From NCBI RefSeq assembly GCF_051781005.1, contig NZ_JBPWOA010000002.1, positions 124,001 to 188,000 of the forward strand: a DNA stretch of 64,000 nucleotides, given 5' to 3'. Below, piece by piece: positions 1 to 8,701 of this stretch (the first letter of the stretch is position 1; each line of letters starts with the position of its first letter). Source of the stretch: Anabaena sp051781005 (lineage in GTDB: Bacteria > Cyanobacteriota > Cyanobacteriia > Cyanobacteriales > Nostocaceae). Under the pieces are notes generated by a model. It saw nothing but the letters and a program-made list of their open reading frames with translations, was not told the origin of the DNA and searched no databases. A program made the translations under genes and the position numbers.

Positions 1-204
1 GAAGAATATTTACCTGGACAGTATAACCTGGAAGTAATTGATATTTATCAACAGCCAGGGTTGGTTGTAGTAGAAAATGTAGTAGCTATTCCTACATTAG
101 TAAAAGAGTTACCTCTCCCTCTCAAAAAAGTAATTGGTGATTTATCAAATACATCAAAAGTGCTTTTAGGTTTAAATCTTGTGCTAGAGCAAAACCAAAC
201 TTGA
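1..204 (+). CDS. KaiB-like protein, C-terminal part (5' end outside window)
   Basis: Frame 1 is open from the first base to a TGA at 202-204 and gives 67 residues. The translation follows the KaiB thioredoxin-like fold: VIDIYQQPGL, then AIPTLVKELPLPLKKVIGDL, then KVLLGLNLVL. Clock KaiB has the same blocks (ATPTL, a proline-rich strand, IGDLS, KVLIGLDLL). KaiB binds KaiC hexamers and transmits phase to kinases; KaiB-like paralogues often sit beside KaiC-like or histidine-kinase genes. Here a PAS histidine kinase and two response regulators follow on the same strand, which suggests a signalling paralogue rather than the core kaiABC clock gene. That is inference, because the upstream neighbour is not visible. 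Confidence 0.85.
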   Translation, partial: EEYLPGQYNLEVIDIYQQPGLVVVENVVAIPTLVKELPLPLKKVIGDLSNTSKVLLGLNLVLEQNQT

Positions 205-299
205 AATAATTCGTAACTGAGATTTATCACTACCACAAAATTTGTCACTTGTTAGTAGTTGCTCCTTACTTAAACCCTCAAACCTACTAAGAATCAAGT

Positions 300-432
300 A
301 CAGCATAGCGAAAATAAATATCCAGTTGAAAAAGCTGATCAAGTAAGCTTTCTTACCTCCTAGCGAAGAAATAATACTTCTACTATTATCACGTTTGAAT
401 ATTTTTCTAAAATTATGAATCAACAAATTCAT
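300..432. repeat. Diverged repeat, copy 1 of 2 flanking the kinase/regulator pair
   Basis: The stretch around 300-345 (GCGAAAATAAATATCCAG, then AAAGCTGA) recurs in diverged form at 3450-3490, in the spacer between the two response regulators. On the minus strand both copies can be read as a hydrophobic peptide with W-I-x-I-F-A, but the second is interrupted by stops. It may be a decayed small gene or a non-coding repeat. Confidence 0.4.
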
Positions 433-464
433 GATTTCTGTACAAGCATTGTGAAAACGAAGGT

Positions 465-3029
465 ATGTATTTTCATAATAAAAATATGACTCAATTCAAT
501 TATTCACCAGAAGAACTGTCCCAGGAAATTAAATCTCTACGAGCAAAACTAACTATAGCTGAAGATACACTACAGGCTATTCATCAAGGGGAAGTAGATG
601 CTTTTGTTATTGCGACTTCAGATGGTGATCAGGTATTTACGCTGCAAAGCGGAGATTATACCTATCGTTTGCTTATTGAAGAGATGTGTGAGGGAGCAGT
701 TATTATTACATCAGATGGATGGATTTTATATGCTAATAAAGCATTCGCTAACTTAGTCAAGTATCCTTTAGAGAAAGTTATCGGCTCTCCATTTCACAAA
801 TTTGTGTTAAATCAGGATGTTAATATTTTTCAAGGTTTGATGAAAAAACAAGATCAAGAATCATCTTCAATAGGTGAGTTATCACTACTCGATAGTAATA
901 AACATCAACTACCTGTTTATTTAGCTACTAATAAGTTCAAAATAGATAATCACTACATTAATTCTATTATTGTTACTGATTTAACAGAAAAAAAACAGAA
1001 TGAAGAAGTTATAGCTTCAGAAAAGTTTGCTAGATCAATTTTAGAACAAGCAGGCGATTCCATAGCTGTTTGTAGCAAACTAGGAAAAATTATTCGCACT
1101 AGTCAAGTTTTTAATAATTTATGTGGTAATAATTATCCTTTTGAAAACTTTGATGATTTGTTATCATTATTTTACTCTAAATTAGATATAAATATAAATC
1201 CAGTAAGTGCAGAAATAATCATAGAAAATCGTTTTTCTATTAATACAGTTTTACAAGGAAAGAGTTATCGGGGAGTAGAGGTTTATTATCAACGGAATGA
1301 TGGTGAATATTTTGATTTACTACTGAATGCTTGTCCCTTGTTAAACTCAATGGGGGAAATCACTGGAGCAATTATTAATCTTACAGATATTACAGAGCGT
1401 AAACGCCAGGAAGCAGAATTGCACCAAGCTAAGTTGGAATTAGAAATTCGCGTTGCCGAAAGGACTGCTGAACTTACTAACCTCAATAAAAATCTGTCTC
1501 TTACCCTAGATAAATTAGAACAAAATCAAGAAATTCTCTGGGAACAATCACAACTTTTAGATCTAGCTCACGATACGATTTTGACCCAAGATTTAAACTC
1601 GGTAATTACCTTTTGGAACAATGGAGGAGAGCAGATGTATGGCTGGACAAAAGCCGAAGCTATAGGAAAAGTAGCTCACGTACTTTTGCAAACTCAATTT
1701 CCCATTCCTATCTCAGAAATTCACGCCCAATTAATAAATAATGGATATTGGGAAGGTGAGTTAATTCACATTGATAAAAATGGTATTCTTGTGAATGTAG
1801 CTAGTCGTTGGGTGCTACAAAAAGACGAGTGTAGAAAACAGATTAAAATCCTGGAAATTAATAATGATATCACCCAACAAAAGCAAAGAAAACAAGCTTT
1901 GCAAGACAGTGAAAGTAAGTTTCGTTCTCTTAGTGAATGTTTACCTATTGGCGTATTTTTAACTGATAATCAGGGCAAATACACTTATATTAATCCCTGC
2001 TATGAAAATATTTTTGAAGTGACGATGGCAGAAGTCATAGGAAAAAATTGGTTAGAAATTATTCATGCAGAACATGAAAATGATTTGTATAATCAATGGT
2101 TAAAAATGTTAACATATACGCAAAAAGATTTTAATCAAGAAATTTGTTATTTACACAAAAATGGTAAAACTTGTTATGCACGAGTTCAGCTTGCTCCTAT
2201 GTTGATAAACGGTGTGAAATTAAGTGGTTATATTGGCACTGTAGAAGATATAACAGAAATTCGCGCAGTTGAAAAAATGAAACGAGATTTTATTTCTATT
2301 GTCAGTCATGAATTGCGAACACCATTAACAGCAATACATGGTTCTTTGGGACTATTAGCAGGTAAGGTCTATGACAAAAACCCAGACAAACGTAACCAGA
2401 TGCTTGATATTGCTAACTCTCAAACAGAGCGTTTAGTCAGGTTAGTTAATGATATATTAGTACTAGAAAAGTTAGAATCTGGTCATACAACACTAATCAA
2501 ACAAGCCTGTGATGCGGCTCAATTAATTACATATTCGGCAGATACAATGCAGGTAGAAGCAGAAAAACAGCACATCACTCTTAATATCAAAGCTTTACCT
2601 ATGGAAGTTTGGGCTAACTCTGATGCCATTATTCAGACTTTAACAAATCTGTTGAGCAATGCTATCAAGTTTTCTTCACCTCATACATCTATTTTAGTAA
2701 GTAATACATTAATTGATAGCAAAGAAACTGAAGCAAAAATATCTTCTCATTTTGGTAATCTTTCTGTTTTCAACTCCCTCACACCACCTTATATTTTGTT
2801 TCAGGTACAAGACCAAGGACAGGGAATTCCTACAGATAAATTAGAGAGTATATTTGGTTGGTTTCAACAAGTTGATGCTTCCAATGCACGAGAAAAAGGT
2901 GGTACGGGTCTGGGACTAGCAATTTGCCAGCGCATCATACACCAACATGGGGGACAAATTTGGGCAGAAAGCGGATTAGGTCAAGGCAGTACATTTTTCT
3001 TTACATTGCCTTTAGTAACAAACAAGTAA
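465..3029 (+). CDS. Multi-PAS sensor histidine kinase
   Basis: An 854-residue soluble kinase with no membrane segment. Four PAS-like modules can be followed at about 65-170, 190-310, 360-475 and 490-605, separated by a coiled coil at about 315-355. HisKA follows with the phospho-acceptor motif SHELRTPLTAIHGS near 610-630. HATPase_c has the N box NLLSNAIKFS, a G1-like box QGQGIP and the G2 box GGTGLGLAI. The product should autophosphorylate and pass phosphate to a receiver, most simply to the response regulator 22 bp downstream. Start uncertain: ATG 465 has GAAGG directly against it, and ATG 486 is an alternative. The ligand sensed by the PAS domains cannot be told from sequence. Confidence 0.93.
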   Translation: MYFHNKNMTQFNYSPEELSQEIKSLRAKLTIAEDTLQAIHQGEVDAFVIATSDGDQVFTLQSGDYTYRLLIEEMCEGAVIITSDGWILYANKAFANLVKYPLEKVIGSPFHKFVLNQDVNIFQGLMKKQDQESSSIGELSLLDSNKHQLPVYLATNKFKIDNHYINSIIVTDLTEKKQNEEVIASEKFARSILEQAGDSIAVCSKLGKIIRTSQVFNNLCGNNYPFENFDDLLSLFYSKLDININPVSAEIIIENRFSINTVLQGKSYRGVEVYYQRNDGEYFDLLLNACPLLNSMGEITGAIINLTDITERKRQEAELHQAKLELEIRVAERTAELTNLNKNLSLTLDKLEQNQEILWEQSQLLDLAHDTILTQDLNSVITFWNNGGEQMYGWTKAEAIGKVAHVLLQTQFPIPISEIHAQLINNGYWEGELIHIDKNGILVNVASRWVLQKDECRKQIKILEINNDITQQKQRKQALQDSESKFRSLSECLPIGVFLTDNQGKYTYINPCYENIFEVTMAEVIGKNWLEIIHAEHENDLYNQWLKMLTYTQKDFNQEICYLHKNGKTCYARVQLAPMLINGVKLSGYIGTVEDITEIRAVEKMKRDFISIVSHELRTPLTAIHGSLGLLAGKVYDKNPDKRNQMLDIANSQTERLVRLVNDILVLEKLESGHTTLIKQACDAAQLITYSADTMQVEAEKQHITLNIKALPMEVWANSDAIIQTLTNLLSNAIKFSSPHTSILVSNTLIDSKETEAKISSHFGNLSVFNSLTPPYILFQVQDQGQGIPTDKLESIFGWFQQVDASNAREKGGTGLGLAICQRIIHQHGGQIWAESGLGQGSTFFFTLPLVTNK

Positions 3030-3051
3030 AAATTAGTAAAATTGGGAATTT

Positions 3052-3432
3052 ATGCCTAAAAAACGAGTCCTGGTAGTCGATGATGAAAATACAATTCAAA
3101 TTGTAATTCAGAGTTGCTTAGAAGACATTGCTGGCTGGGAAGTTTTGCTTGCTAGTTCAGGTCAAGAAGGATTAAAATTAGCTGAAACTGAAAAAATAGA
3201 TGGTATTCTTTTAGATGTTTCTATGCCCCAAATGAGTGGAATTGAAACATTAAAAAAACTGCAAGCCAATGTTATTACTCAACATATTCCAGTTGTATTT
3301 TTGACAGCAAAAGTGCAATCTGAAGATAGGCAGCTATTTTCTCAGTTAGGAATTTTGGGTATACTCGTTAAGCCCTTTAATCCCATGAATCTTGTGAATC
3401 AAGTAGCTGATCTATTTGCGTGGGAAGTTTGA
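3052..3432 (+). CDS. Single-domain response regulator (CheY-like)
   Basis: A stand-alone 126-residue receiver domain. It has the acidic pair D10-D11 in LVVDDE, the phospho-acceptor D55 in LLDVSMP, T85 in FLTAK and K107 in VKPFNP, so all conserved receiver residues are present. There is no output domain. It lies 22 bp after the histidine kinase and is most likely its phosphate acceptor and co-transcribed. Related to the regulator at 3604-4026 (shared SSG, KPFNP and C-terminal FLGW/FAWE ends), suggesting duplication. Confidence 0.93.
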   Translation: MPKKRVLVVDDENTIQIVIQSCLEDIAGWEVLLASSGQEGLKLAETEKIDGILLDVSMPQMSGIETLKKLQANVITQHIPVVFLTAKVQSEDRQLFSQLGILGILVKPFNPMNLVNQVADLFAWEV

Positions 3433-3441
3433 TCAAAACTA

Positions 3442-3560
3442 GTGCAGTATGGCGAAAATAACTATCCAGTGCCAAAAGCTGAAAAACCTTTCTTGATTTC
3501 TTTCTCTCTCCAGCATAGCTACCTTCTTTAAATTTCTGCCATCTTCAAAAATTCTTCACT
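3442..3560. repeat. Diverged repeat, copy 2
   Basis: Begins with GCGAAAATAACTATCCAG and AAAAGCTGAAAAAC, matching the segment at 300-345. It lies in the 171-bp gap between the two receiver genes. On the minus strand the hydrophobic reading found in copy 1 is broken by in-frame stops. Confidence 0.4.
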
Positions 3561-3603
3561 ATTATTGTCTAAGTTTAAAGAAAGTTGAGGTGAAAATAGC
3601 TGT

Positions 3604-4026
3604 ATGAACAATAATTTACAATCCTGCGATCCTCATAAAATAGCAAAGAAAAAAATTTTGGTGATTGATGATAATCTTGATATTCTGACGTTAATGCAGT
3701 ATTCTTTGCAAGACATCGGTGGGTGGGATGTCATGATAGCCAGTTCAGGATACGAAGCATTAATTAAAGTCATGGCTGAAAAGCCAGATGCCATTATTCT
3801 CGATGGGATCATGCCGGGAATGGATAGTTTAACCTTTTTAAAGGAGCTGAGAAAAAGTCCAGAGGTACAGTCTTTACCAGTAGTTTTAGTGACTGGCAGT
3901 ATTAGTTTAACTCAACATATTCGGTTGCTAGATTTAGATGTGGTGGGAACGATTACGAAACCTTTTAATCCCATCTTCCTCTCTGAACAAATTGCTCAAT
4001 TTCTCGGTTGGACAATGGGAGGCTAA
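3604..4026 (+). CDS. Single-domain response regulator (CheY-like), second copy
   Basis: A 140-residue receiver with a short N-terminal extension. Acidic pair D22-D23 (VIDDN), phospho-acceptor D67 (ILDGIMPG), T97 (VTGS) and K119 (TKPFNP) are present. No DNA-binding or enzymatic output domain. It follows the kinase and first regulator after a 171-bp gap that contains a repeat, so it may have its own promoter. The pair could act as a phosphate sink or branch a signal from the kinase; the sequence does not decide. Confidence 0.92.
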   Translation: MNNNLQSCDPHKIAKKKILVIDDNLDILTLMQYSLQDIGGWDVMIASSGYEALIKVMAEKPDAIILDGIMPGMDSLTFLKELRKSPEVQSLPVVLVTGSISLTQHIRLLDLDVVGTITKPFNPIFLSEQIAQFLGWTMGG

Positions 4027-4129
4027 AACATGAGCTTATTTTTCACTGGATGTAGAAAATCATAAATACAAAAATACCCTCATCTGTATTCAGAGAGAGC
4101 AGTTTTTAACTAATGTCCAAATCAATAAT

Positions 4130-4450
4130 TTAGACATCTTCTAATTCTAATTGTGCCACTGTCACCGCATTAAATGCGAAAGCAAAAACTAACGGCATGG
4201 GACACTTTAAAACGAAAGTATAAATAATGGCTAAAATGCTAATTACCACAGCGGACATCGACCATAATAGTTCCTGATTGGTGAGTCCATTCTCTTCTTT
4301 AATAACTCTCAAAACATGAACTGGAATTGGTTCTGGCATTACTCCCCCAGGAGGAAACGCCCAAAAGTTATCACGACGTTCGATAAATAAATCTGTCCAA
4401 CCATTTTCCATGCACCATGCTTCGATCCATTGAATAGAGTAATGATTCAT
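4130..4450 (-). CDS. Conserved cyanobacterial small membrane protein, function unknown
   Basis: About 106 residues from the ATG at 4450 (or 4453); a longer reading from TTG 4477 adds nine residues that look unconserved. The N-terminal half is soluble and aromatic (IEAWCMENGW, FWAFPPGGVMP). The C-terminal half has two hydrophobic segments (ELLWSMSAVVISILAIIYTF and PLVFAFAFNAVTVA) and ends in an acidic tail. The WAFPP...MP-PIP block with a CPMPLV-AFAF end is a pattern I recall from uncharacterised cyanobacterial proteins. Faces away from the two-component genes and converges with them. No function can be assigned. Confidence 0.7.
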   Translation of the reverse strand: MNHYSIQWIEAWCMENGWTDLFIERRDNFWAFPPGGVMPEPIPVHVLRVIKEENGLTNQELLWSMSAVVISILAIIYTFVLKCPMPLVFAFAFNAVTVAQLELEDV

Positions 4451-4453
4451 CAT

Positions 4454-4932
4454 GGGGATAATAATTCCAGGTTTCAATTTGTTTAGTTAGTGAATATAGA
4501 TTTATCGAAGATTCCTGACAAGCTAAATAATGCTTAGTAAGATTAACGCTAATTCCATAATCGTAAATATTGAGTTCAGCATTTGAGACATATATATAAA
4601 TCATGCTCACAGATTGCTGCCCTTAATTAGAAGAATAACAGCATCAACTGAAGGTTTCCAGCAAACGATAATAAACTTTACTCTGTAAATTAATGTAAAT
4701 AAATGCGTGGGTCACTGCTAAATTCTTAAGTAATTCTAAAAATAGGTTGCTGCTGCTCATAATGGCTTAGAGGATGTTTGAAAAATCGTCAAGTTTACCA
4801 AAGTTAGAACTTAGCTGATATTTTGCAGAAGCACCAAGCAGATGATTACGAATTTTTAAGCAAAAGCAGCCGCTCACGCCAACAGAATGAGGTAAGCTGA
4901 AATACGTTAAACACACTTGTGGGTGATTAAAT
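4454..4932. other. Intergenic region with no supported gene
   Basis: A 480-bp AT-rich spacer between the minus-strand membrane protein and the lumenal pentapeptide gene. A 79-codon minus-strand reading at 4371-4610 overlaps the membrane-protein gene in another frame and has no recognisable motif, so it is not called. Both neighbouring genes start from this spacer, so their promoters must lie here, but I see no clear box. Confidence 0.5.
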
Positions 4933-5421
4933 ATGTATTTGCGGCAAGGATTAGTATTACTTTTAGGAATTATTATATGGTGTGTACCATTTCCCGCACT
5001 AGCAGTAGATTGGACTCACCCCCTATCATTTAGTAATGCAGAGTTAGGAAGACACGATTTTTCGGGACAAAGTTTGCAAGCTGCGGAGTTTTCTAACGCT
5101 AATTTAGAAATGGCTAATTTTACAGATGCTGATTTACGGGGAGCAGTGTTAAGCGCTTCAGTTATGACTCAAGCAAATTTACATGGAGCCAATTTAACAA
5201 ATGCAATGGTTGATCAGGTAAAATTAAACGGGGCTGATTTAAGTGATGCCATTTTATTAGAAACTCTTTTACTGCGTTCCATTTTTACTGATGTCAATAT
5301 TGCAGGTGCAGATTTCACAAATGCAATTTTGGATAGAGCGCAAATTAAAGAGCTATGTCAAAAAGCCAGTGGTGTAAATTCCCAGACTGGTGTCGAAACT
5401 CGTGATTCTTTAGGATGCTGA
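4933..5421 (+). CDS. Secreted/lumenal pentapeptide-repeat protein
   Basis: 162 residues. Residues 1-24 form a signal peptide (hydrophobic LVLLLGIIIW core and an A-L-A cleavage site). About 15 pentapeptide units follow (NANLEMANFTDADLRGA, NGADLSDAILLET and others), with the usual A-[DN]-L-x-x spacing that builds a right-handed beta-helix. The C-terminus has a Cys pair (LCQK and the final GC), possibly a disulfide. Small lumenal pentapeptide proteins of this kind are known from cyanobacterial and plant thylakoids; the role here is unknown. The stop codon overlaps the purK start, so the two are translationally linked. Confidence 0.88.
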   Translation: MYLRQGLVLLLGIIIWCVPFPALAVDWTHPLSFSNAELGRHDFSGQSLQAAEFSNANLEMANFTDADLRGAVLSASVMTQANLHGANLTNAMVDQVKLNGADLSDAILLETLLLRSIFTDVNIAGADFTNAILDRAQIKELCQKASGVNSQTGVETRDSLGC

Positions 5422-6554
5422 TGCAACGTGTTGGTATAATTGGTGGCGGACAACTTGCCTGGATGATGGGAGATGCAGCAAAGAAGCTGGGAGTAGAATT
5501 AGTCATACAAACTTCTAGTCAAGATGATCCCGCTGTATCTATTGCTCAAGAAGCCGTTTTTGCCGCAGTTGATGATGCCGCAGCTACGGAAATTTTAGCT
5601 GCAAAATGTGATGTGATCACCTTTGAGAATGAGTTTGTTAATTTAAATGCTTTATCTTTTTTAGAGAAACAAGGTGTTTGTTTCCGTCCCAGATTAGCAG
5701 CTTTATCTCCGCTATTAGATAAATATGAGCAACGTTGCTATTTACGGGATTTAGGTTTACCTGTTCCCCAGTTTTTCGCTTTAGAAAAGCCAGAAGATAT
5801 TCAAGCTAAAAAAGAATATTTGAGTTTTCCCATTGTTCTCAAAGCTAGACGACATGGTTATGATGGTCAAGGGACTTTTATTATTCATGATTTAGCTGCT
5901 TTGTCAACAGTAGTAAGTCAAAATAATACACAGTTTTTAGTAGAAGAATTTGTTCCCTTTACCAGAGAATTAGCTATAATTGCGGCACGTTCTGTGCATG
6001 GGGAAATTGTCACCTATCCGGTTGTAGAAACCCAACAAGAACAACAGGTTTGTCGTCGGGTAATTGCACCAGCGGATATTACACCCCAACAAGAATCAGA
6101 AATTCAAGCGATCGCTCATACACTATTAAATAACCTACAAGCTGTAGGCATCTTTGGCATAGAGCTATTTATCACCGCTAAAGGCAAAATACTAGTAAAT
6201 GAAATTGCCCCCCGTACCCATAATTCTGGGCATTTTTCCTTAGATGCTTGTAAAATTTCCCAATTTGAACAACACCTAAGAGCCGTTTGTGGTTTACCTT
6301 TGGTTCATCCAGCTTTAAATTGTGCTGGTGCAGTTATGGTTAACTTGCTAGGGTATGAAAATTCACACAGCGACTATCAAAACCAACGCCAAAAACTAGC
6401 AAATATTCCCCAAGCTTACCTGCACTGGTACGGGAAAACTGCATCTCGTCCAGGACGTAAACTGGGACATATCACCGTTTTGCTAGAGCAGCAAAACCCA
6501 GATGCCATCAAGGCTATCATCAATACCATAGAATCTATCTGGTATCCGCAATAA
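5415..6554 (+). CDS. purK: 5-(carboxyamino)imidazole ribonucleotide synthase
   Basis: PurK is an ATP-grasp enzyme of purine biosynthesis: AIR + ATP + bicarbonate gives N5-CAIR. The 379-residue length is normal. It begins with the Rossmann-like GIIGGGQLAWMM, followed by FENEFVN, the ATP-grasp lid KARRHGYDGQG and the metal-binding VNEIAPRTHNSGH block. ATG 5415 or ATG 5421 are both possible; 5421 overlaps the previous stop as TGATG and gives the more usual N-terminus MQRVGIIGGG. The 6S RNA gene follows directly, an arrangement reported for other cyanobacteria. Confidence 0.97.
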   Translation: MLMQRVGIIGGGQLAWMMGDAAKKLGVELVIQTSSQDDPAVSIAQEAVFAAVDDAAATEILAAKCDVITFENEFVNLNALSFLEKQGVCFRPRLAALSPLLDKYEQRCYLRDLGLPVPQFFALEKPEDIQAKKEYLSFPIVLKARRHGYDGQGTFIIHDLAALSTVVSQNNTQFLVEEFVPFTRELAIIAARSVHGEIVTYPVVETQQEQQVCRRVIAPADITPQQESEIQAIAHTLLNNLQAVGIFGIELFITAKGKILVNEIAPRTHNSGHFSLDACKISQFEQHLRAVCGLPLVHPALNCAGAVMVNLLGYENSHSDYQNQRQKLANIPQAYLHWYGKTASRPGRKLGHITVLLEQQNPDAIKAIINTIESIWYPQ

Positions 6555-6605
6555 AAATTTTCTCCAACTTTTGAATATTCAACACACAAACTGATTTTGA
6601 AAGTT

Positions 6606-6611
6606 ATAATG
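6606..6611 (+). promoter_or_regulatory. -10 box of the 6S RNA gene
   Basis: TATAAT at 6606-6611, about 7-10 nt before the inferred 5' end of the 6S RNA. No good -35 hexamer is visible 16-18 bp upstream. Confidence 0.6.
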
Positions 6612-6616
6612 AACTA

Positions 6617-6800
6617 GTTGCACTACGACGTTGGTGACTGCCCCCAAGTTTTTTGATCTATGTCTTTAAAGAAAAGGGAGCAAAAGAGTTCTTGTGGCAG
6701 TATACCGGGCTTGTACCCGGAAACTTTAAACGAGAAACAGCCGTTCCCCCCTGGTTTAACCAGGTCATAAACTTAGGCAAGACGGCGTTGCGGTGAACTC
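6617..6800 (+). ncRNA. ssrS: 6S RNA
   Basis: The segment folds in the 6S manner. A closing stem pairs GUU-G-CAC-UACGACG (about 6618-6632) with GCGUUGC-GUG-AAC (about 6785-6798). A large internal region follows, with an apical hairpin CCGGG-CUUGUA-CCCGG at 6705-6720 and a small CUGGU-UUA-ACCAG hairpin near 6751-6763. The length of about 184 nt fits cyanobacterial 6S RNA (also called ssaA). A TATAAT lies just upstream, a factor-independent terminator just downstream, and purK is the neighbour, as in other cyanobacteria. The product would mimic an open promoter and bind RNA polymerase. Ends are inferred to within a few bases. Confidence 0.85.
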
Positions 6801-6811
6801 AAAAATTTTAG

Positions 6812-6842
6812 CTCCCAAGTTGCAACAACCTGGGAGTTTTAA
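6812..6842 (+). terminator. Rho-independent terminator of 6S RNA
   Basis: CTCCCAAGTT (6812-6821) pairs with AACCTGGGAG (6827-6836), one G-U pair, loop of five, followed by TTTT. Confidence 0.85.
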
Positions 6843-6989
6843 TTATTTCAAAACTTAGTATTAAACCGCGTCTACTTTGAAACCCATAGTTTTTTCTTAA
6901 TCGGGTTTTATTCCCAAATCCTATACTCTTCCCTGTTCCCTTTTGAAAAACTCTAATTCTCAACTTGGACGAGGTTTAGCTAGATTTGA

Positions 6990-7130
6990 TGATGCGATTT
7001 CTAGAAATTAGGACTTACGCATTGACAGAATCCACCAAAAATGGTGTATGCGTTGTGTCGTCTTGTAGGGTGTGGTTCGGCAAGCTCACCAACCACGTCA
7101 GACTCAATAATTTGGCAAAAATTAACAGAC
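6990..7130. repeat. Interspersed repeat segment in the spacer before the M16 genes
   Basis: Contains AGGACTTACGCA (a motif that recurs inverted near 14336-14350) and a palindromic block GTGGTT...AACCAC at about 7072-7096. No gene is seen between the 6S terminator and 7357. The last 200 bp are AT-rich and presumably carry the M16 promoter. Confidence 0.5.
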
Positions 7131-7356
7131 TTTAGATATCTAAGGCACTCTACTAATTATGCTATGCCAAAAGCCTGAAATAACCCAATTTCGTTAATAC
7201 ATATTACGCTCAATTTGTACAGTGTGTAAATCCTACAATTTATCAAGTTATTTATTTTATTGAGGCCAAAAATCTGTATAATTTGATTCTAATTGGAGTA
7301 AAATTCAGAGTTAAGATGGCAAAATTGGGCTAAATTGTGGTTGAAGCTACAAAAAA

Positions 7357-8622
7357 TTGACAAAATACCTAACTAAAACAGTGTTTCCAGCCTCGGTTCT
7401 TCACCTAGACAATGGTTTGACTTTTATTCATCAGGAGATTCCTACTACCCCTGTAGTGGTGTCTGATGTTTGGGTTCGTGCTGGAGCTACTTTAGAGCCT
7501 GAACCTTGGTTCGGAATGGCTCACTTTTTAGAACACATGATTTTTAAAGGTACAGCCACCTTACCTCCTGGGGAGTTTGATTATAACATCGAAAAGATGG
7601 GTGGTGTGAGTAATGCGGCGACAAGTCATGATTATGCTCATTACTCTCTGACCACAGCTACCTCTTACTTAGCAGACACCTTACCACACTTAGGCGAACT
7701 CCTACTAAATGCGGCCATTCCCGACAATGAATTTGTTCGCGAACGGGATGTAGTTCTAGAGGAAATTCGCTCTTGTGCTGATGACCCTGATTGGATAGGA
7801 TTTGAATCGCTGCTCAAAAACGTCTATCAAGACCATCCTTATGGACGTTCTGTGTTAGGTACTGAGCAAGAACTGATGCAGCATTCACCAGAAGCAATGC
7901 GCTGTTTTCATCGTTCTCACTACCAACCGGAAAATATGACGGTGGTAATTGTGGGGGGAATTGCTCAAGAACCAGCTTGGGAACTTGTAAATCGCAACTT
8001 TTCAGATTTTAGTGGTGGCTCTAATTGTCCCCCATCTCAGAAAATAATACAACCAGTAATTACAGGAATTCGCCGTCAAGAGTTGATTTTACCAAGGCTA
8101 GAGCAAGCTAGGTTAATGATGGCGTGGATAGCACCTGGGGTAGAACAACTCCGGACAAATCATGGTTTAGAATTTCTTTCGGTGTTACTGGCAGAAGGAA
8201 GAACTTCCCGCTTAGTTCATGATTTACGGGAAGAAAAGCAATTGGTACAGGCAATTTGCAGTAATTTTTCTCTGCAAAGGGAATCAAGTTTATTTACAAT
8301 TACTGCTTGGTTAGAGCCTGAATATTTGGAACGCGTGGAGTCTTTAATTTGTAACCATTTGCATGACTTGCAAACTATAGGTATTAGTGAACAAGAAGTT
8401 AACCGCACCTGTAGATCATTGTGTAATGAATATGCTTTTTCTACAGAAGCGCCTAATCAGCTTTCTTCACTCTATGGTTATTACAATACCATTGCCAAAG
8501 CTGAATTAGCCGTTACTTATCCTCAGGCAATTCAGTCCTTTGATGCTCAAGAACTACAACAATTAGCACGGCAGTACCTTTCACTACAGAATTACGCAGT
8601 TACTGTTATTAAACCCTATTAG
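7357..8622 (+). CDS. M16 family zinc peptidase, catalytic subunit
   Basis: 421 residues. The inverted zinc motif HxxEH is intact at H56-F-L-E59-H60, and the distal glutamate lies in ERDVVLEEI (E135/E136). The C-terminal half carries the second M16 fold with GRTSRLVHDLREEK. M16B enzymes (pitrilysin/processing-peptidase type) degrade peptides in a clam-shell chamber and often need a second, non-catalytic subunit, which is the next gene. No signal peptide is obvious. Start: TTG 7357 is the longest in-frame start without a strong ribosome site; GTG 7381 is an alternative. Confidence 0.93.
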   Translation: MTKYLTKTVFPASVLHLDNGLTFIHQEIPTTPVVVSDVWVRAGATLEPEPWFGMAHFLEHMIFKGTATLPPGEFDYNIEKMGGVSNAATSHDYAHYSLTTATSYLADTLPHLGELLLNAAIPDNEFVRERDVVLEEIRSCADDPDWIGFESLLKNVYQDHPYGRSVLGTEQELMQHSPEAMRCFHRSHYQPENMTVVIVGGIAQEPAWELVNRNFSDFSGGSNCPPSQKIIQPVITGIRRQELILPRLEQARLMMAWIAPGVEQLRTNHGLEFLSVLLAEGRTSRLVHDLREEKQLVQAICSNFSLQRESSLFTITAWLEPEYLERVESLICNHLHDLQTIGISEQEVNRTCRSLCNEYAFSTEAPNQLSSLYGYYNTIAKAELAVTYPQAIQSFDAQELQQLARQYLSLQNYAVTVIKPY

Positions 8623-8701
8623 TCATTAATCACTTAGTCATGAGTTAAAAGCTTGTGACTTTTGATTATTGACCATTAACCATCAACCTTTTGACTAAAG
8701 A

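Noticed and set aside
184..432. 82-codon minus-strand hydrophobic frame after the KaiB-like gene
   Set aside because: Not called as a gene: the related copy at 3450-3560 has stops, and it overlaps the KaiB-like stop. Kept only as a repeat observation.
4371..4610. 79-codon minus-strand frame overlapping the small membrane protein
   Set aside because: Overlaps a better-supported gene in another frame and has no recognisable domain.
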